Shown in pieces: positions 1 to 8,050 of a stretch of 37,455 nt of DNA; within the stretch, counting starts at the first letter, position 1, and each line of letters begins with the position of its first letter. This DNA comes from an uncultured Lachnospiraceae bacterium (GTDB lineage: Bacteria; Bacillota; Clostridia; Lachnospirales; Lachnospiraceae), in assembly GCA_947175435.1 (NCBI GenBank), contig CAMWMS010000007.1, positions 1 through 37,455 on the forward strand, written 5' to 3'. Below the pieces are notes generated by a model. The model did not search any database and was not told where the DNA came from. It saw only the letters and a program-made list of their open reading frames with translations. The translations under genes were made by a program, and so were the position numbers.

Positions 1-2
1 AC

Positions 3-650
3 AAGCAGTATGCCATGTTTAAAGTATACCGGTTTGTTGCCTGTTGGCTGTACGGTTTTGCAACCGTCGGATTCTGGCTGCTTCTGACGCCGTTAGTCAC
101 GGGAATCTGGCTGAACGAAAGCTGGGAATTGGGGCAGATCGTGTTGACACTTATCCTGATCGATTTCTATTTCAAGGGCGGCAGAGTGGTTCTGGTGAAT
201 TTTAAAATTGCAGCGGGCGTGTTCGAGCAGGATAAATATCTGTCTCTGATTCAGGGAGCAGTGAATCTGGTCTTGTCGATTATCGGTATTAAGTATATCG
301 GGCTGGCGGGTGTATATGTAGGGACGGTGGTTTCCGGGGTGATGGCGAATCTGATCCAGCCCGGAATCATATATAGGAATTGTTTTGACAAGAATACATG
401 GTCTTATTTCAAGGATTCTGTTAAATATATTGGAGTGATTGCGGGGGTCGTGCTGTTAATGATTCCGGTGAAAGCTTTGGTCATGGCGCAGGTGAGTATC
501 GTCACATTTATTGTGATGGCGGCGGTGATTACGATTGCTTACAATCTGATTTTCTTCCTATTCTTTGGGAGAACGCGGGAATTTGCATATCTGTGGAATC
601 TGATTACGGGCAGGGTGCCGTTGTTGAAAAAGTTTAGCCGTAAAGGGTGA
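3..650 (+). CDS. Wzx-like polysaccharide flippase / lipopolysaccharide biosynthesis protein, C-terminal part (5' end outside window)
   Basis: Frame is open to the window edge upstream of the listed ATG at 15; multiple hydrophobic TM segments; first gene before a Wzy-like polymerase in a glycan locus. Confidence 0.7.
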   Translation, partial: KQYAMFKVYRFVACWLYGFATVGFWLLLTPLVTGIWLNESWELGQIVLTLILIDFYFKGGRVVLVNFKIAAGVFEQDKYLSLIQGAVNLVLSIIGIKYIGLAGVYVGTVVSGVMANLIQPGIIYRNCFDKNTWSYFKDSVKYIGVIAGVVLLMIPVKALVMAQVSIVTFIVMAAVITIAYNLIFFLFFGRTREFAYLWNLITGRVPLLKKFSRKG

Positions 651-730
651 TAGAAAAACCGGTTATTTCAGAACACAAATTTGCTTTTGAAGACGTCGGA
701 GCATGAGAGGGTTGTTGAGGAGGTGCGAAG

Positions 731-1825
731 GTGGCACAGGAAACAACAGGGAAACCGTATAGTAAAGTGAATAAGGAAGCGCTGGCGCAGACGGCCTGTC
801 GTGAGCTTATGATATACGGCTTGTGGGACGGAAAGACGAAAGTAAAAAGAGGGATCAGGAAATATATTCTGCGCCAAAACACTGCTCCGGAAGACTTAAT
901 TTTCTGGCCTACCGGACTGCTGGCGGCCGGGCTGTGGGATTACAGTCAGACGATGAATTCTGCAGCCGTTGAACAAGCGCTTGGTGCATACTATACAAGA
1001 TGGATGAAAAAGGGATGCCCTGTTTATTATCTGGATGACCTTCTGGCAGGGGAAACGCTGTTGTCCGCTTATATGATGTATACGGAGAGCGGACAGGGTA
1101 ACGGCATTGTCAATGAACAGAACGCGGATGCGTATCGGACTGCTATCGAGAAACTGGCGGACTTCGGAATGACATATCCGACAGATGAGATGGGGAGTTT
1201 TCCGTACCGGGCGGCACAGAATAATGGCTACGTGTTCGTGGATGCCATCGGACTGGCGTGCCCGTTCCTCTATCGGTATGGCATGGTGTATCAAAGAGCC
1301 GACGCTATGGAACTTGCGGTGAAGCAGATCGTTAATTTTGCGGCTTACGGCATGGACGGTTCTACGGGGCTTCCTTATCACGGCTATGCGGTGAATACCG
1401 GATACAAGTATGGTATTATAGGCTGGGGACGCGCGGTGGGATGGCTGCTTCGGGGCATGATCGGGTGTATGGTCAGTGAGTACGGGGGCGAGAGACTTAA
1501 GGATTCCTATATCGGTCTGGTGGATAGCGTACTGCCGTATCAGCATAAGGACGGATATTTTTCATGGCAGTTACAGGCAATGGACGGGCCGGTGGACACT
1601 TCAGCCACGGGGATGATCTGTGCGGCATTGGAACAGGGAATCAGGCTGCATATTCTGGAGGATCCGAAGTATGAGCAGGCATTGCAGACAGGCAGAAATG
1701 CGATATACAGGTCGGTCAGAGACGGGCAGGTGTATGACTGTTCCGGTGAATGCGAGGGTTTTGGTCAGTATCCGCAGCGTTACGGTGCGTATCCGTGGGC
1801 GCTTGGTCCGGTGCTACTATTGTAA
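731..1825 (+). CDS. Glycoside hydrolase family 88/105-like protein (unsaturated uronyl/rhamnogalacturonyl hydrolase fold)
   Basis: GTG start with GAGGAGGT upstream; motifs VDAIGLACPFLYRYG, TGLPYHGY and WGRAVGW resemble the GH88/GH105 (alpha/alpha)6 core; no obvious signal peptide. Confidence 0.7.
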   Translation: MAQETTGKPYSKVNKEALAQTACRELMIYGLWDGKTKVKRGIRKYILRQNTAPEDLIFWPTGLLAAGLWDYSQTMNSAAVEQALGAYYTRWMKKGCPVYYLDDLLAGETLLSAYMMYTESGQGNGIVNEQNADAYRTAIEKLADFGMTYPTDEMGSFPYRAAQNNGYVFVDAIGLACPFLYRYGMVYQRADAMELAVKQIVNFAAYGMDGSTGLPYHGYAVNTGYKYGIIGWGRAVGWLLRGMIGCMVSEYGGERLKDSYIGLVDSVLPYQHKDGYFSWQLQAMDGPVDTSATGMICAALEQGIRLHILEDPKYEQALQTGRNAIYRSVRDGQVYDCSGECEGFGQYPQRYGAYPWALGPVLLL

Positions 1826-1852
1826 GGAGCGAAAGCGCAGCGGCGAAGATAT
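1826..1852 (+). repeat. Truncated remnant of the 137-nt intergenic element (3' end only)
   Basis: GGAGCGAAAGCGCAGCGGCGAAGATAT matches 26/27 nt of the reverse complement of the element at 16529-16665; begins immediately after the GH88 stop codon. Confidence 0.65.
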
Positions 1853-1914
1853 GAATTTCGGCTGTGCCGACGATTTTGACAAGCCATGAAAAGTAACGAC
1901 AGGAGAGAGCGAGA

Positions 1915-3522
1915 ATGAATGAAAGATCACGTGGGATGATATCCGACAACAGTACAGAGCTCACATTGGCGGAGGCGTGTTATTTCGGTTTCTTTATACT
2001 GCTGTCCGTCACAAAAGGGCTGGGGCTTTACGAGGGGCAGAAGCTTTTTGAGCTGCTTGTGCTTCCGGCGCTTCTTCTCGGTATTGCGAAAATATTGATT
2101 ACCCCGTACACGAAGAGACAGTGGATCGTACAGATCCTGCTGCTTATTCTCACGGCAGTGGTTTTTTATAATTCCCATGAACGGGGAATACTTTTCCTTT
2201 CCTTCACGGTGCTTGGTATGAAGAATATTTCGGTCAAGAGAGTGTTCCATGTAGGTCTGTGGGTATGGTCGTTGTGCTCGATTGTGCTGAGTATTTTCTC
2301 TTTCTTTCGGCTGGAGCATACGGTTTACCGTGTGCATGCCAAGCTGGGGATGGGACATATTTTCAGGTGGAGCCTTGGGTTTTCGCATCCTAATATTCTG
2401 CATATTACTTATCTGGCGCTATGCGCATTTATTATCTATGAATTGGGAGAAAATTACAGGTTTCAACATTTTATATATATGATGGCGGGCAATGTGCTGG
2501 TGTTTCTCTACTCGATCAGTTACACGGGGTTCGGAATCGTGGCAGTGCTGCTTGCAGGATGTATGTATGTGCGGTTTCGACCGAAGTTTTGCATTGTGGA
2601 GAAGGCTTTTGCGAATCTGGTACTGCCGGTTTGTCTGATGTTGTCGTTTGTGGTTCCGTTTTATCTGTATGATCGCAAATGGGCATATTATGTCCAGAAA
2701 TTGAACTTCATGTTAAATACCAGAATCTGGCTTGCAGAGCAGTTCCTCAGATCGGAGTACAGGAGTCTGTTCGGGGCGGATATTTCCAAGATCGTGAAAT
2801 CCTCCATGACAATGGACAACTCCTATGTGTGGGGCTATATCAATTACGGGCTGGTTGCCTTCGTGATCATCATGATCGGTTATTTTGGTCTGTTATTCTA
2901 TACTACGTATAAGCAGCGGACGAGAGAGCTTGTGATCCTGATTTGTTTCCTGGGGGCAGGCTGGACGGAGCCGCTGTTGTTTAACACTTCTTTTAAGAAC
3001 GTTACGCTGATCTTTATGGGAAGTTTTCTTTTTCTGCAGAAGGAAGGGGCGCAGGAATACTGTCTGTTGCCACAGATGAGTCGGAGAGTTACGGTGCCAT
3101 TGGCAGGGTTGCCGGATCAATTGTGGAATAGGGTGCGTGACATTTGGACCCGGAATCGGGGCAAGGTCATCGGTATGACGGCGGCAGGTGCGGCGGTGGG
3201 CCTTATGTTGTGCGCGATCCTGTATAAGCCACCGGTCGGGTATGTGGTGCAGCGCTTCTATACGGATGGTCTTGAGGAAACTTCTGTATACGTGAAAAGC
3301 ATGGAAGATCCTGACTATGCGGGATGGAAGATCATGAACTATGCAGACAAGGACACGCCTATGCAGTTGGTGCAGGGACAGGCGGTACGGTTGGAGACAT
3401 GCAGATATTATGTGGGAAGCGCATTGATCGGAGGTTTTCTGGGAATGGCGGCAACCATGGCATATTACGGAGCGGTGAAAGGCGGCGGTCGAAGACGCAG
3501 TGCGACGGAGAGAGCACGCTGA
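1915..3522 (+). CDS. Wzy/O-antigen-ligase-like polysaccharide polymerase with extra C-terminal two-TM extension
   Basis: Polytopic membrane protein with a LGFSHPNILHITYLAL segment typical of Wzy/EpsG-type polymerases; C-terminal TM, soluble, TM extension. Confidence 0.7.
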   Translation: MNERSRGMISDNSTELTLAEACYFGFFILLSVTKGLGLYEGQKLFELLVLPALLLGIAKILITPYTKRQWIVQILLLILTAVVFYNSHERGILFLSFTVLGMKNISVKRVFHVGLWVWSLCSIVLSIFSFFRLEHTVYRVHAKLGMGHIFRWSLGFSHPNILHITYLALCAFIIYELGENYRFQHFIYMMAGNVLVFLYSISYTGFGIVAVLLAGCMYVRFRPKFCIVEKAFANLVLPVCLMLSFVVPFYLYDRKWAYYVQKLNFMLNTRIWLAEQFLRSEYRSLFGADISKIVKSSMTMDNSYVWGYINYGLVAFVIIMIGYFGLLFYTTYKQRTRELVILICFLGAGWTEPLLFNTSFKNVTLIFMGSFLFLQKEGAQEYCLLPQMSRRVTVPLAGLPDQLWNRVRDIWTRNRGKVIGMTAAGAAVGLMLCAILYKPPVGYVVQRFYTDGLEETSVYVKSMEDPDYAGWKIMNYADKDTPMQLVQGQAVRLETCRYYVGSALIGGFLGMAATMAYYGAVKGGGRRRSATERAR

Positions 3523-3548
3523 CTGGGTGGATGTGAAACGATTACGGA

Positions 3549-5486
3549 GTGGAGGAAAACGTGAGCAAAGATAATCTGGAATACTGTACAATATTAAAGA
3601 CGAACATTAACGTCACCGATATGGATAAAACGATAGAATATATCACAGGTAATCTTGAGGCATTGCGAGGTGATTACATCTGTGTCTCTAACGTGCATAC
3701 GACGGTGATGGCATTTCGGGACGAGGAGTACCGCAAGGTACAGAACAGCGGCGCCATGGCGCTGCCAGACGGTCAGCCGCTGTCGATTGTCAGCCGCCGC
3801 CGGGGGCATGCGCAGGCTAAGCGTGTGCCGGGACCGGATCTGCTGCCTGCTATTTTAAATCTGTCTCAGGAAAAGGGATATACCCATTATTTCTACGGCA
3901 GCACGAAGAGCACGCTGGAACAGCTTAAGAAAGCCGTCTTGGGCAAGTATCCGAAAGTAAAGATCGTAGGTATGTATGCGCCGCCTTTTCGGGAACTTAC
4001 CGGGGAGGAGGACGAGGAGATTACTCGCAGGATCAATGACAGTGGCGCAGATTTTGTCTGGGTAGCGCTCGGAGCGCCCAAGCAGGAAAGGTGGATGTAT
4101 GAGCACAGAGGCAGAGTCGGCGGTCTTATGATTGGTGTGGGAGCCGCTTTTGACTTTATTGCGGGCACCGTGAAACGTGCCCCGATGTGGATGCAGAAGC
4201 TCTGTCTGGAATGGGTTTTTCGCATTATGCAGGATCCGAAACGGATGATTCCGCGCTATCTGAACACGAACTTTGCATTTCTTTATTACGTTCATAAGGA
4301 AAGTAAAGAGCAGCGTGGAAAGCGTGGGAAGAAGCTTCGCATCGCTATGATCGGACACAAAAGAATACCGTCCAGAGAGGGCGGCGTCGAGATTGTGGTG
4401 GAGGAGCTTGCCGTGCGCATGGCAGCTTTGGGACATCGTGTGGAGGCTTACAACCGCTATGGGCACCATGTATCCGGTAAGAAGTATGATCAGGAATACG
4501 GATGGAAAGGCAGGAAGTTTTATAAAGGCGTCAGGGTGTATATTATTCCGACATTCAGAAGCAGCAGCCTGAATGCCATTGTCTACAGCTTCTTTGCCAC
4601 GATCAGGGCGTTATTTGGCAGGTATGATGTTCTGCACTATCATGCAGAGGGGCCCTGTGCTATGCTGTGGCTGCCGAAGCTTTTTCACAGGCGGATCGTG
4701 GTGACTGTCCATGGACTGGACTGGCAGAGGGCGAAGTGGGGCAATCTCGCCTCCTATGTGATTAAATTCGGTGAGAAGATGGCGGCGAAATACGCCGATG
4801 AGGTGATCGTGCTGTCCGAGAATGTACAGAAATATTTTGCGGATACTTATCACAGAAAAGTTACCTATATTCCCAACGGAATCAGCAGACCTGCGCTGCG
4901 TGAGGCACAGATGATCACGGAGAAATACGGGCTTAAGAAAGGCGGATATCTGTTATCGTTAGGGCGGATCGTACCGGAGAAAGGGCTTCACTATCTGATT
5001 GAGGCTTTTGCGAAGATCGATACGGACATGAAGTTGGTGATAGCCGGCGGCAACAGCCATGCAGTGGAATATATGGAACGAATCCATCGGATGGCGGCAC
5101 AGGATGACCGCATTATCATGACCGATTTCGTGCAGGGGCAGATGTTGGAAGAATTGTACTCCAACGCCTATGCTTTTGTGCTGCCCAGTGATGTGGAAGG
5201 AATGGCGCTTACGTTGTTAGAGGCGATGAGTTTCGGCAACTGCTGTCTTGTCAGCGATATATGTGAAAACACGGAAGTGGTGGAGGATAAGGCGTTCGTG
5301 TTCCGTAAAGGAGATACGAAGGATCTGCGTCAGAAGCTCCAATACATGCTGGCGCATCCGGAAATTGTACATGAGTATGGCGCGCAGAGTGCGGATTTCA
5401 TCTGCGGAAAATATAATTGGGACGAGGTTGTGGGTGAGACGATCAAGCTGTACCGCGGGGAGTTGAGCGGAGCGGACGAAGGTTAG
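3549..5486 (+). CDS. Bifunctional glycosyltransferase: N-terminal WecG/TagA/CpsF (GT26), C-terminal GT4
   Basis: N-terminal half: LPDGQPL, GSTKSTLEQL, VALGAPKQERWM, GVGAAFDFIAGTVKRAPMWMQKL (GT26). C-terminal half: IPSREGGVEIVVEEL, VPEKGLHYLIEAF, DVEGMALTLLEAMSFG (GT4). Single uninterrupted frame. Confidence 0.88.
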   Translation: MEENVSKDNLEYCTILKTNINVTDMDKTIEYITGNLEALRGDYICVSNVHTTVMAFRDEEYRKVQNSGAMALPDGQPLSIVSRRRGHAQAKRVPGPDLLPAILNLSQEKGYTHYFYGSTKSTLEQLKKAVLGKYPKVKIVGMYAPPFRELTGEEDEEITRRINDSGADFVWVALGAPKQERWMYEHRGRVGGLMIGVGAAFDFIAGTVKRAPMWMQKLCLEWVFRIMQDPKRMIPRYLNTNFAFLYYVHKESKEQRGKRGKKLRIAMIGHKRIPSREGGVEIVVEELAVRMAALGHRVEAYNRYGHHVSGKKYDQEYGWKGRKFYKGVRVYIIPTFRSSSLNAIVYSFFATIRALFGRYDVLHYHAEGPCAMLWLPKLFHRRIVVTVHGLDWQRAKWGNLASYVIKFGEKMAAKYADEVIVLSENVQKYFADTYHRKVTYIPNGISRPALREAQMITEKYGLKKGGYLLSLGRIVPEKGLHYLIEAFAKIDTDMKLVIAGGNSHAVEYMERIHRMAAQDDRIIMTDFVQGQMLEELYSNAYAFVLPSDVEGMALTLLEAMSFGNCCLVSDICENTEVVEDKAFVFRKGDTKDLRQKLQYMLAHPEIVHEYGAQSADFICGKYNWDEVVGETIKLYRGELSGADEG

Positions 5487-5511
5487 GAATGATCAGAAAA
5501 CGGAGCCGGAT

Positions 5512-6792
5512 ATGAAAATATTAATGGTAAACAAATTTCTCCACCCCAACGGTGGATCGGAGACATATATATTTAAGCTGGGAGAACAACTGCAAAAAAC
5601 AGGGCATGCGGTACAGTTCTTCGGCATGGAGCATAAGGGACGAATCGTGGGAAACCGTGCCGGAATCTACACATCGGATATGGATTTCCACAGTGGCGGC
5701 TTAAAGAAGCTGCTTTATCCGCTGCGCATTGTTTACTCTGTGGAGGCTAAGAAAAAGATGCGTCTCGTACTGGAGGATTTTAGACCAGATGTGGTGCATC
5801 TGAATAATATCAACTTTCAATTGACTCCTTCGGTTATTTATGCTGTCCGTGCTTATGAGAAGAAGTATGACAGGCATGTGAGGATCGTGTATACCGCACA
5901 CGACTATCAATGGGTATGCCCGAATCATATGATGCGGGTGCCGTCTACCGGGGAGATCTGCTTTGCATGTCGCGGCGGTGATTTTATGCAGTGCAGCAAG
6001 AGACGCTGTATCCATGATTCCGGGATGAAGAGTCTGCTCGGCACTATTGAGGCGAAATATTATGCGAAGCGAAAGACTTACGGTATGGTGGATGTGATCG
6101 TGTGTCCCAGCGAATTTATGAAGAAACAGCTTGACACAGACCCGCTGCTCGCGGATAAGACGGTTATGATGCACAATTTTATTGAGAGAGACAGCGGAAA
6201 GGCAGATCATATAGAGAAGCCGTATGAAGGCTCCGTGAGCAGTGCCGAGACAGAAGAAAATAAGGTCGGACAGAATGACGGGGATGAAAAAAGTAAAGAC
6301 TATGTATTGTACTTCGGCCGCTTCTCGGAGGAAAAGGGTACGGAAACTCTGCTAATGGCATGCAGTGCGCTGCCGGATATTCCCTTTATCTTTGCGGGAA
6401 CGGGACCGCTGGAGGAAAAAGTGAATCAGATCCCCAATGTGGAGAACCGGGGATTTGTGACCGGAGAAGAGCTGCGTAGTCTGATTGCGGGAGCCCGTTT
6501 CAGCGTATATCCTTCCGAGTGGTATGAGAACTGTCCTTTTTCGGTAATGGAGTCCCAGATGTATGGGACGCCGGTGCTTGTCTCCGACCTGGGCGGTGCT
6601 CCGGAACTGGTGCAGGCGGGTAGAACGGGAGATCTGTTCAGGGGCGGTGATATACAAGAATTGACAGAGCATATCAGAACCCTCTGGAATGATCCGGCAT
6701 TGTGCCGGGAGTACAGTGAAAACTGTAAGAATATAAATTTTGACACAGTGGAAGAATATTGTGATAAAATGGTGAAGAATATATATGCATAA
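5512..6792 (+). CDS. GT4 family glycosyltransferase
   Basis: MKILMVNKFLHPNGGSETYIFKLGEQL start; YFGRFSEEKGTETLL and PSEWYENCPFSVMESQMYGTPVLVSDLGGAPEL motifs. Confidence 0.9.
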   Translation: MKILMVNKFLHPNGGSETYIFKLGEQLQKTGHAVQFFGMEHKGRIVGNRAGIYTSDMDFHSGGLKKLLYPLRIVYSVEAKKKMRLVLEDFRPDVVHLNNINFQLTPSVIYAVRAYEKKYDRHVRIVYTAHDYQWVCPNHMMRVPSTGEICFACRGGDFMQCSKRRCIHDSGMKSLLGTIEAKYYAKRKTYGMVDVIVCPSEFMKKQLDTDPLLADKTVMMHNFIERDSGKADHIEKPYEGSVSSAETEENKVGQNDGDEKSKDYVLYFGRFSEEKGTETLLMACSALPDIPFIFAGTGPLEEKVNQIPNVENRGFVTGEELRSLIAGARFSVYPSEWYENCPFSVMESQMYGTPVLVSDLGGAPELVQAGRTGDLFRGGDIQELTEHIRTLWNDPALCREYSENCKNINFDTVEEYCDKMVKNIYA

Positions 6793-6845
6793 GAATGGCA
6801 CTGTGTAATACTTATGATTTTACTCTACAGCTAACCAATGCATTA

Positions 6846-6982
6846 GCTCGATCTGCGGTTAATTTCTTAAGGAGCCCCTTAAAAAGCGTCTGCACTTAGC
6901 GAGGTTTTTCACGAGCTTAGTGTCAGCTACGCTTTTTACGGAGCGGGAGCGAGGCGACGAAGAAATTAACCGCAGGTCGAGC
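6846..6982 (+). repeat. 137-nt structured intergenic element, copy A: 23-bp terminal inverted repeat around a 91-nt core
   Basis: Left arm 6846-6868 GCTCGATCTGCGGTTAATTTCTT pairs with right arm 6960-6982 AAGAAATTAACCGCAGGTCGAGC (22 Watson-Crick pairs + 1 G.T/U). Inner stem AAAAAGCGT (6881-6889)/ACGCTTTTT (6929-6937). Core 74/91 identical to the reverse complement of copy B. Confidence 0.9.
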
Positions 6983-7051
6983 GGACCTTTATAGAACAAG
7001 TGTGCAACTTGCGAAGCAAGCAGCCTACAATATAGATTGGAGATAACTTTC

Positions 7052-8050
7052 ATGTCAAGAAGAACCCTATACGGCACAGTCATCGTAACCTATCGATGCA
7101 ATGCCCACTGCAATATGTGTGACTGCTTCAAGGATCCCACCAGACCGGAGGAGGAGATCACACTGGAAGATATCAAGAAGCTGCCGGAGATGGCATTTAC
7201 CAATATCACGGGCGGGGAGCCTTTTATCAGGCAGGACATTCCCGACATTGTGCGTGAGCTTTACAAGAAATCTGACCGGATTGTCATATCTACCAATGGC
7301 TATTTTACGGAGCGGATCATCGCCCTGTGCAGACAATTTCCGAAAGTGGGAATCCGCATCAGCATCGAAGGGCTGCAGCAGACAAATGATGCGATCCGCG
7401 GTATCCCCGACGGTTTCAACAGGGGCTATAATACACTGAAGACGCTGGTGGAGATGAAACACCCGGATGTGGGATTCGGCATGACGGTGCAGGATATGAA
7501 CTGTGAAGATCTGGTGCCGCTTTACAATATCGCCAACGATATGGGCATGGAGTTTGCTACAGCCACGCTGCATAATTCTTTTTATTTCAGAAAGACTGAT
7601 AACAAGATTGATGATAAATATAAAGTGGCGCAGAATTTTGAGAAGCTAATCAATGAGCTGTTAAAGAGCCGTTCGCCTAAGAAGTGGTTCCGGGCATATT
7701 TCAACCACGGATTAATAAACTATATTTACGGCAACAAAAGGCTTCTGCCCTGTGACATGTCCAAAAATGCTTTTTTTATTGATCCGTTCTGCGATGTCAT
7801 TCCTTGTAACGGCATGGAGAAGAAGGCTGTGATGGGCAATCTGCGTGAGAAGAGCTGGGACGAGTTGTGGAATTCTCCACAGGCGCAGAAGGTCAGGGAG
7901 TGTACGAGAAACTGTGACAGAAACTGCTGGATGATCGGTTCCGCGTCGCCGGCGATGCATAAATATATCTGGGTACCCGCATGGTGGGTTGTGAAGCATA
8001 AATTCTTAAAGGGCGGTAAATACAGTTTGAAGGAGAATAAGTTTATATGA
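7052..8050 (+). CDS. Radical SAM protein with SPASM-like C-terminal Cys cluster
   Basis: YRCNAHCNMCDC (CxxxCxxC), TNITGGEPFIRQD, C-terminal CDVIPCNGMEKKAVMGNLREKSWDELW...CTRNCDRNC; ATG 7052 preferred over the track's TTG 7037 (GGAGA upstream). Confidence 0.9.
   Translation: MSRRTLYGTVIVTYRCNAHCNMCDCFKDPTRPEEEITLEDIKKLPEMAFTNITGGEPFIRQDIPDIVRELYKKSDRIVISTNGYFTERIIALCRQFPKVGIRISIEGLQQTNDAIRGIPDGFNRGYNTLKTLVEMKHPDVGFGMTVQDMNCEDLVPLYNIANDMGMEFATATLHNSFYFRKTDNKIDDKYKVAQNFEKLINELLKSRSPKKWFRAYFNHGLINYIYGNKRLLPCDMSKNAFFIDPFCDVIPCNGMEKKAVMGNLREKSWDELWNSPQAQKVRECTRNCDRNCWMIGSASPAMHKYIWVPAWWVVKHKFLKGGKYSLKENKFI

Noticed and set aside
896-1546. 216-aa minus-strand ORF
   Set aside because: Antisense to the GH88-like gene; no motif and no operon context on the minus strand.
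1857-1877. TCGGC-TGT-GCCGA stem followed by CGATTTT as a possible terminator
   Set aside because: Only a 5-bp stem with a T4 tract; too weak to call.
5455-5485. gagcggagcggacgaagg, slightly resembling the 3' core of the 137-nt element
   Set aside because: Lies in the coding C-terminus of the GT26-GT4 gene, match is short and gapped, and no arm sequence follows.
6997-7020. CTTGC-GAA-GCAAG hairpin between element copy A and the rSAM gene
   Set aside because: Short 5-bp stem, competes with an overlapping CAAGT/ACTTG pairing; not convincing alone.
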